Made by a program: the position numbers and the translations under genes. 16,384 bases of DNA from JAJDFU01 sp964641965 (lineage in GTDB: Bacteria; Bacteroidota; Bacteroidia; Chitinophagales; Saprospiraceae). Positions 15,763 to 16,384 of the stretch are shown here, one piece after another; position 1 is the first letter of the stretch; the number at the start of each line of letters is the position of its first letter. The notes beneath the pieces are model-generated. The model made no database searches and was not told the origin of the DNA. It worked only from the letters and a program-made list of their open reading frames with translations. The stretch spans positions 1-16,384 of the forward strand of contig CAZXLD010000067.1 of the NCBI GenBank assembly GCA_964641965.1, given 5' to 3'.

Positions 15763-15826
15763 TTAAAGGGTTAATAATGAAAATCTTGGAAATGTGTTCA
15801 TTAGGCGTTCATTTTCAACTTGAGAA

Positions 15827-15880
15827 ATGAAGTCGAATACGAAAAACAAGTTTCTTAAATCTTTAAAGCTTAAAAAATGA
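15827..15880 (+). CDS. Possible 17-codon Lys-rich leader ORF overlapping the lipoprotein start
   Basis: The ORF encodes MKSNTKNKFLKSLKLKK (7 Lys of 17) and its TGA (15878-15880) overlaps the lipoprotein ATG (15877-15879) as ATGA. Such an overlap is typical of translational coupling. The short AT-rich sequence could also produce this by chance, and no comparable leader is seen before the two T9SS genes. Confidence 0.3.
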   Translation: MKSNTKNKFLKSLKLKK

Positions 15881-16134
15881 AAAATTTGCTTCTTGCGTTT
15901 GCCCTACTTTTTAGTCTGGGAGCCGTGACTTTCATTTCCTGCAGTAAAGACGACAATGGAGGAGGTGAGCAGCAAAGTACTGACCCCAACGTACTTTGCA
16001 ACCAGGGGACATGTGCCGGAAATGATAACCTGAGGGATCGGTGCCTGGATTTTTACAATAACTGCTTGAACAACAATACAGGTTCTGAGGCCGAATGTGC
16101 CACAGCTGCGAAGGCAGCCATTTGCGGTCCCTAA
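15877..16134 (+). CDS. Small Cys-rich surface lipoprotein
   Basis: The 85-aa product has a type II signal peptide (MKNLLLAFALLFSLGAVTFIS) with lipid cysteine Cys22. The residues after it, SKDDNGGG, resemble the lipoprotein export signal described in Bacteroidota (an S/Q-K-D/E-D/E type stretch next to the cysteine), which sends lipoprotein to the cell surface. The mature part has six further cysteines at 41, 46, 56, 63, 74 and 83 (spacing 4-9-6-10-8), an even number that could give three disulfides, and an Asn-rich middle. I do not recognise a family or enzyme. Its position after the two T9SS genes, with the same upstream element, suggests co-regulation rather than co-transcription, because a terminator and 430 bp separate it from gene 12214. 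It ends TAA at 16132-16134, and no clear terminator follows. Confidence 0.82.
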   Translation: MKNLLLAFALLFSLGAVTFISCSKDDNGGGEQQSTDPNVLCNQGTCAGNDNLRDRCLDFYNNCLNNNTGSEAECATAAKAAICGP

Positions 16135-16187
16135 GTAACAAAGTATACCGTGTACCCTTGAGTGGGTAAACATATTATCAATTCATG

Positions 16188-16251
16188 GAATTCTTCTCTT
16201 TGTAAACTATTGCCCAAATCCAAAAATTTGGCAAAGTAAAGAGAAGAATTC
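16188..16251. repeat. 14-bp perfect inverted repeat (stem-loop) after the lipoprotein
   Basis: GAATTCTTCTCTTT (16188-16201) and AAAGAGAAGAATTC (16238-16251) form a perfect inverted repeat around a 36-nt centre. The centre itself contains CCAAAT/ATTTGG. It abuts the degenerate CCAC-type element at 16251. No T-run follows, so it is not a standard terminator. Confidence 0.7.
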
Positions 16252-16266
16252 TACTTTTGGGGTGTT
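16251..16266 (+). promoter_or_regulatory. Degenerate fifth copy of the intergenic element
   Basis: CTACTTTTGGGGTGTT matches the 3' half of the element (CCACTTTTGGGG-TGTT, one substitution and one missing G). The upstream CCAC half-site is not present at the expected position. No gene starts in the 118 bp left in the window; one may start just beyond it. Confidence 0.4.
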
Positions 16267-16384
16267 GGTAGGCCACTTTTTATTTGACCTTGGGATTGTT
16301 GGATTTGAACCAATGGAATTTTCATTCTGCTTAATAACTGACCTTACGCAAGCCAATTTTCAATATAACCCAAGCAAGCCTTAG

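Larger units (their letters stand above)
15449..15826. other. Long untranslated region before the lipoprotein gene
   Basis: This is 378 bp without a gene. In order it holds an AGTGAAAAGTGAATAG tract (15449-15464), alternative hairpins (15493-15538), a 11-bp stem-loop (15608-15645), a minus-strand partial copy of the CCAC element (TACCACTTT at 15647-15655), a 12-bp stem-loop (15662-15705) and the 28-bp element (15735-15762). Confidence 0.5.

Noticed and set aside
16340..16384. Possible insertion-sequence end (GACCTTACGCAAG near the window edge)
   Set aside because: No inverted partner or transposase is visible in the window; it could be tested only with the following sequence.

Overview
The window looks like chromosomal DNA of a member of the Bacteroidota, most likely a Saprospiria/Lewinella-type marine or activated-sludge relative. 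This is inferred from the gene families alone. They are a two-propeller (Reg_prop/Y_Y_Y) sensor kinase, two very long secreted proteins with type IX secretion (T9SS) C-terminal sorting domains, a lipoprotein with a Bacteroidota-style export signal after the lipid cysteine, AT-rich leaders, and no Shine-Dalgarno pattern.

Layout. (1) 1-785 is the 3' end of a sensor histidine kinase. It is followed by 920-4216, a full-length paralogue with 14 or so propeller blades, one membrane helix and a HisKA/HATPase core. The second gene's reading frame and signal peptide extend upstream of its first GTG without a normal start codon. (2) 4217-4915 holds intergenic repeats around a small minus-strand gene (4364-4576). 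(3) 4916-8241 is a minus-strand two-gene operon. A cytoplasmic REC-PAS-HisKA_3 kinase is followed after 11 bp by an unusual regulator in which a receiver domain and a LuxR HTH flank a MalT-like STAND ATPase, with the usual TPR sensor missing. (4) 8511-11885 and 12214-15390 are two secreted T9SS cargo proteins sharing a ~110-residue module and an almost identical sorting domain. The second carries a base-perfect 840-bp-period internal duplication. (5) 15877-16134 is a small Cys-rich lipoprotein, preceded by a series of hairpins and a 17-codon leader ORF that overlaps its start.

The most interesting signal is a 28-bp intergenic element, CCAC, seven bases, CCACTTTTG, then SGGSTGKT. It occurs four times in good form and once degenerate. 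It lies upstream of both T9SS genes and of the lipoprotein, and in inverted orientation upstream of the kinase/regulator operon. The two CCAC half-sites are always exactly 11 bp apart, one helical turn. A reasonable hypothesis is that kinase 6754-8241 and regulator 4916-6742 control a small surface-protein regulon through this element, including their own operon. An alternative is that the element is simply a shared strong promoter (-33 TTTG) block.
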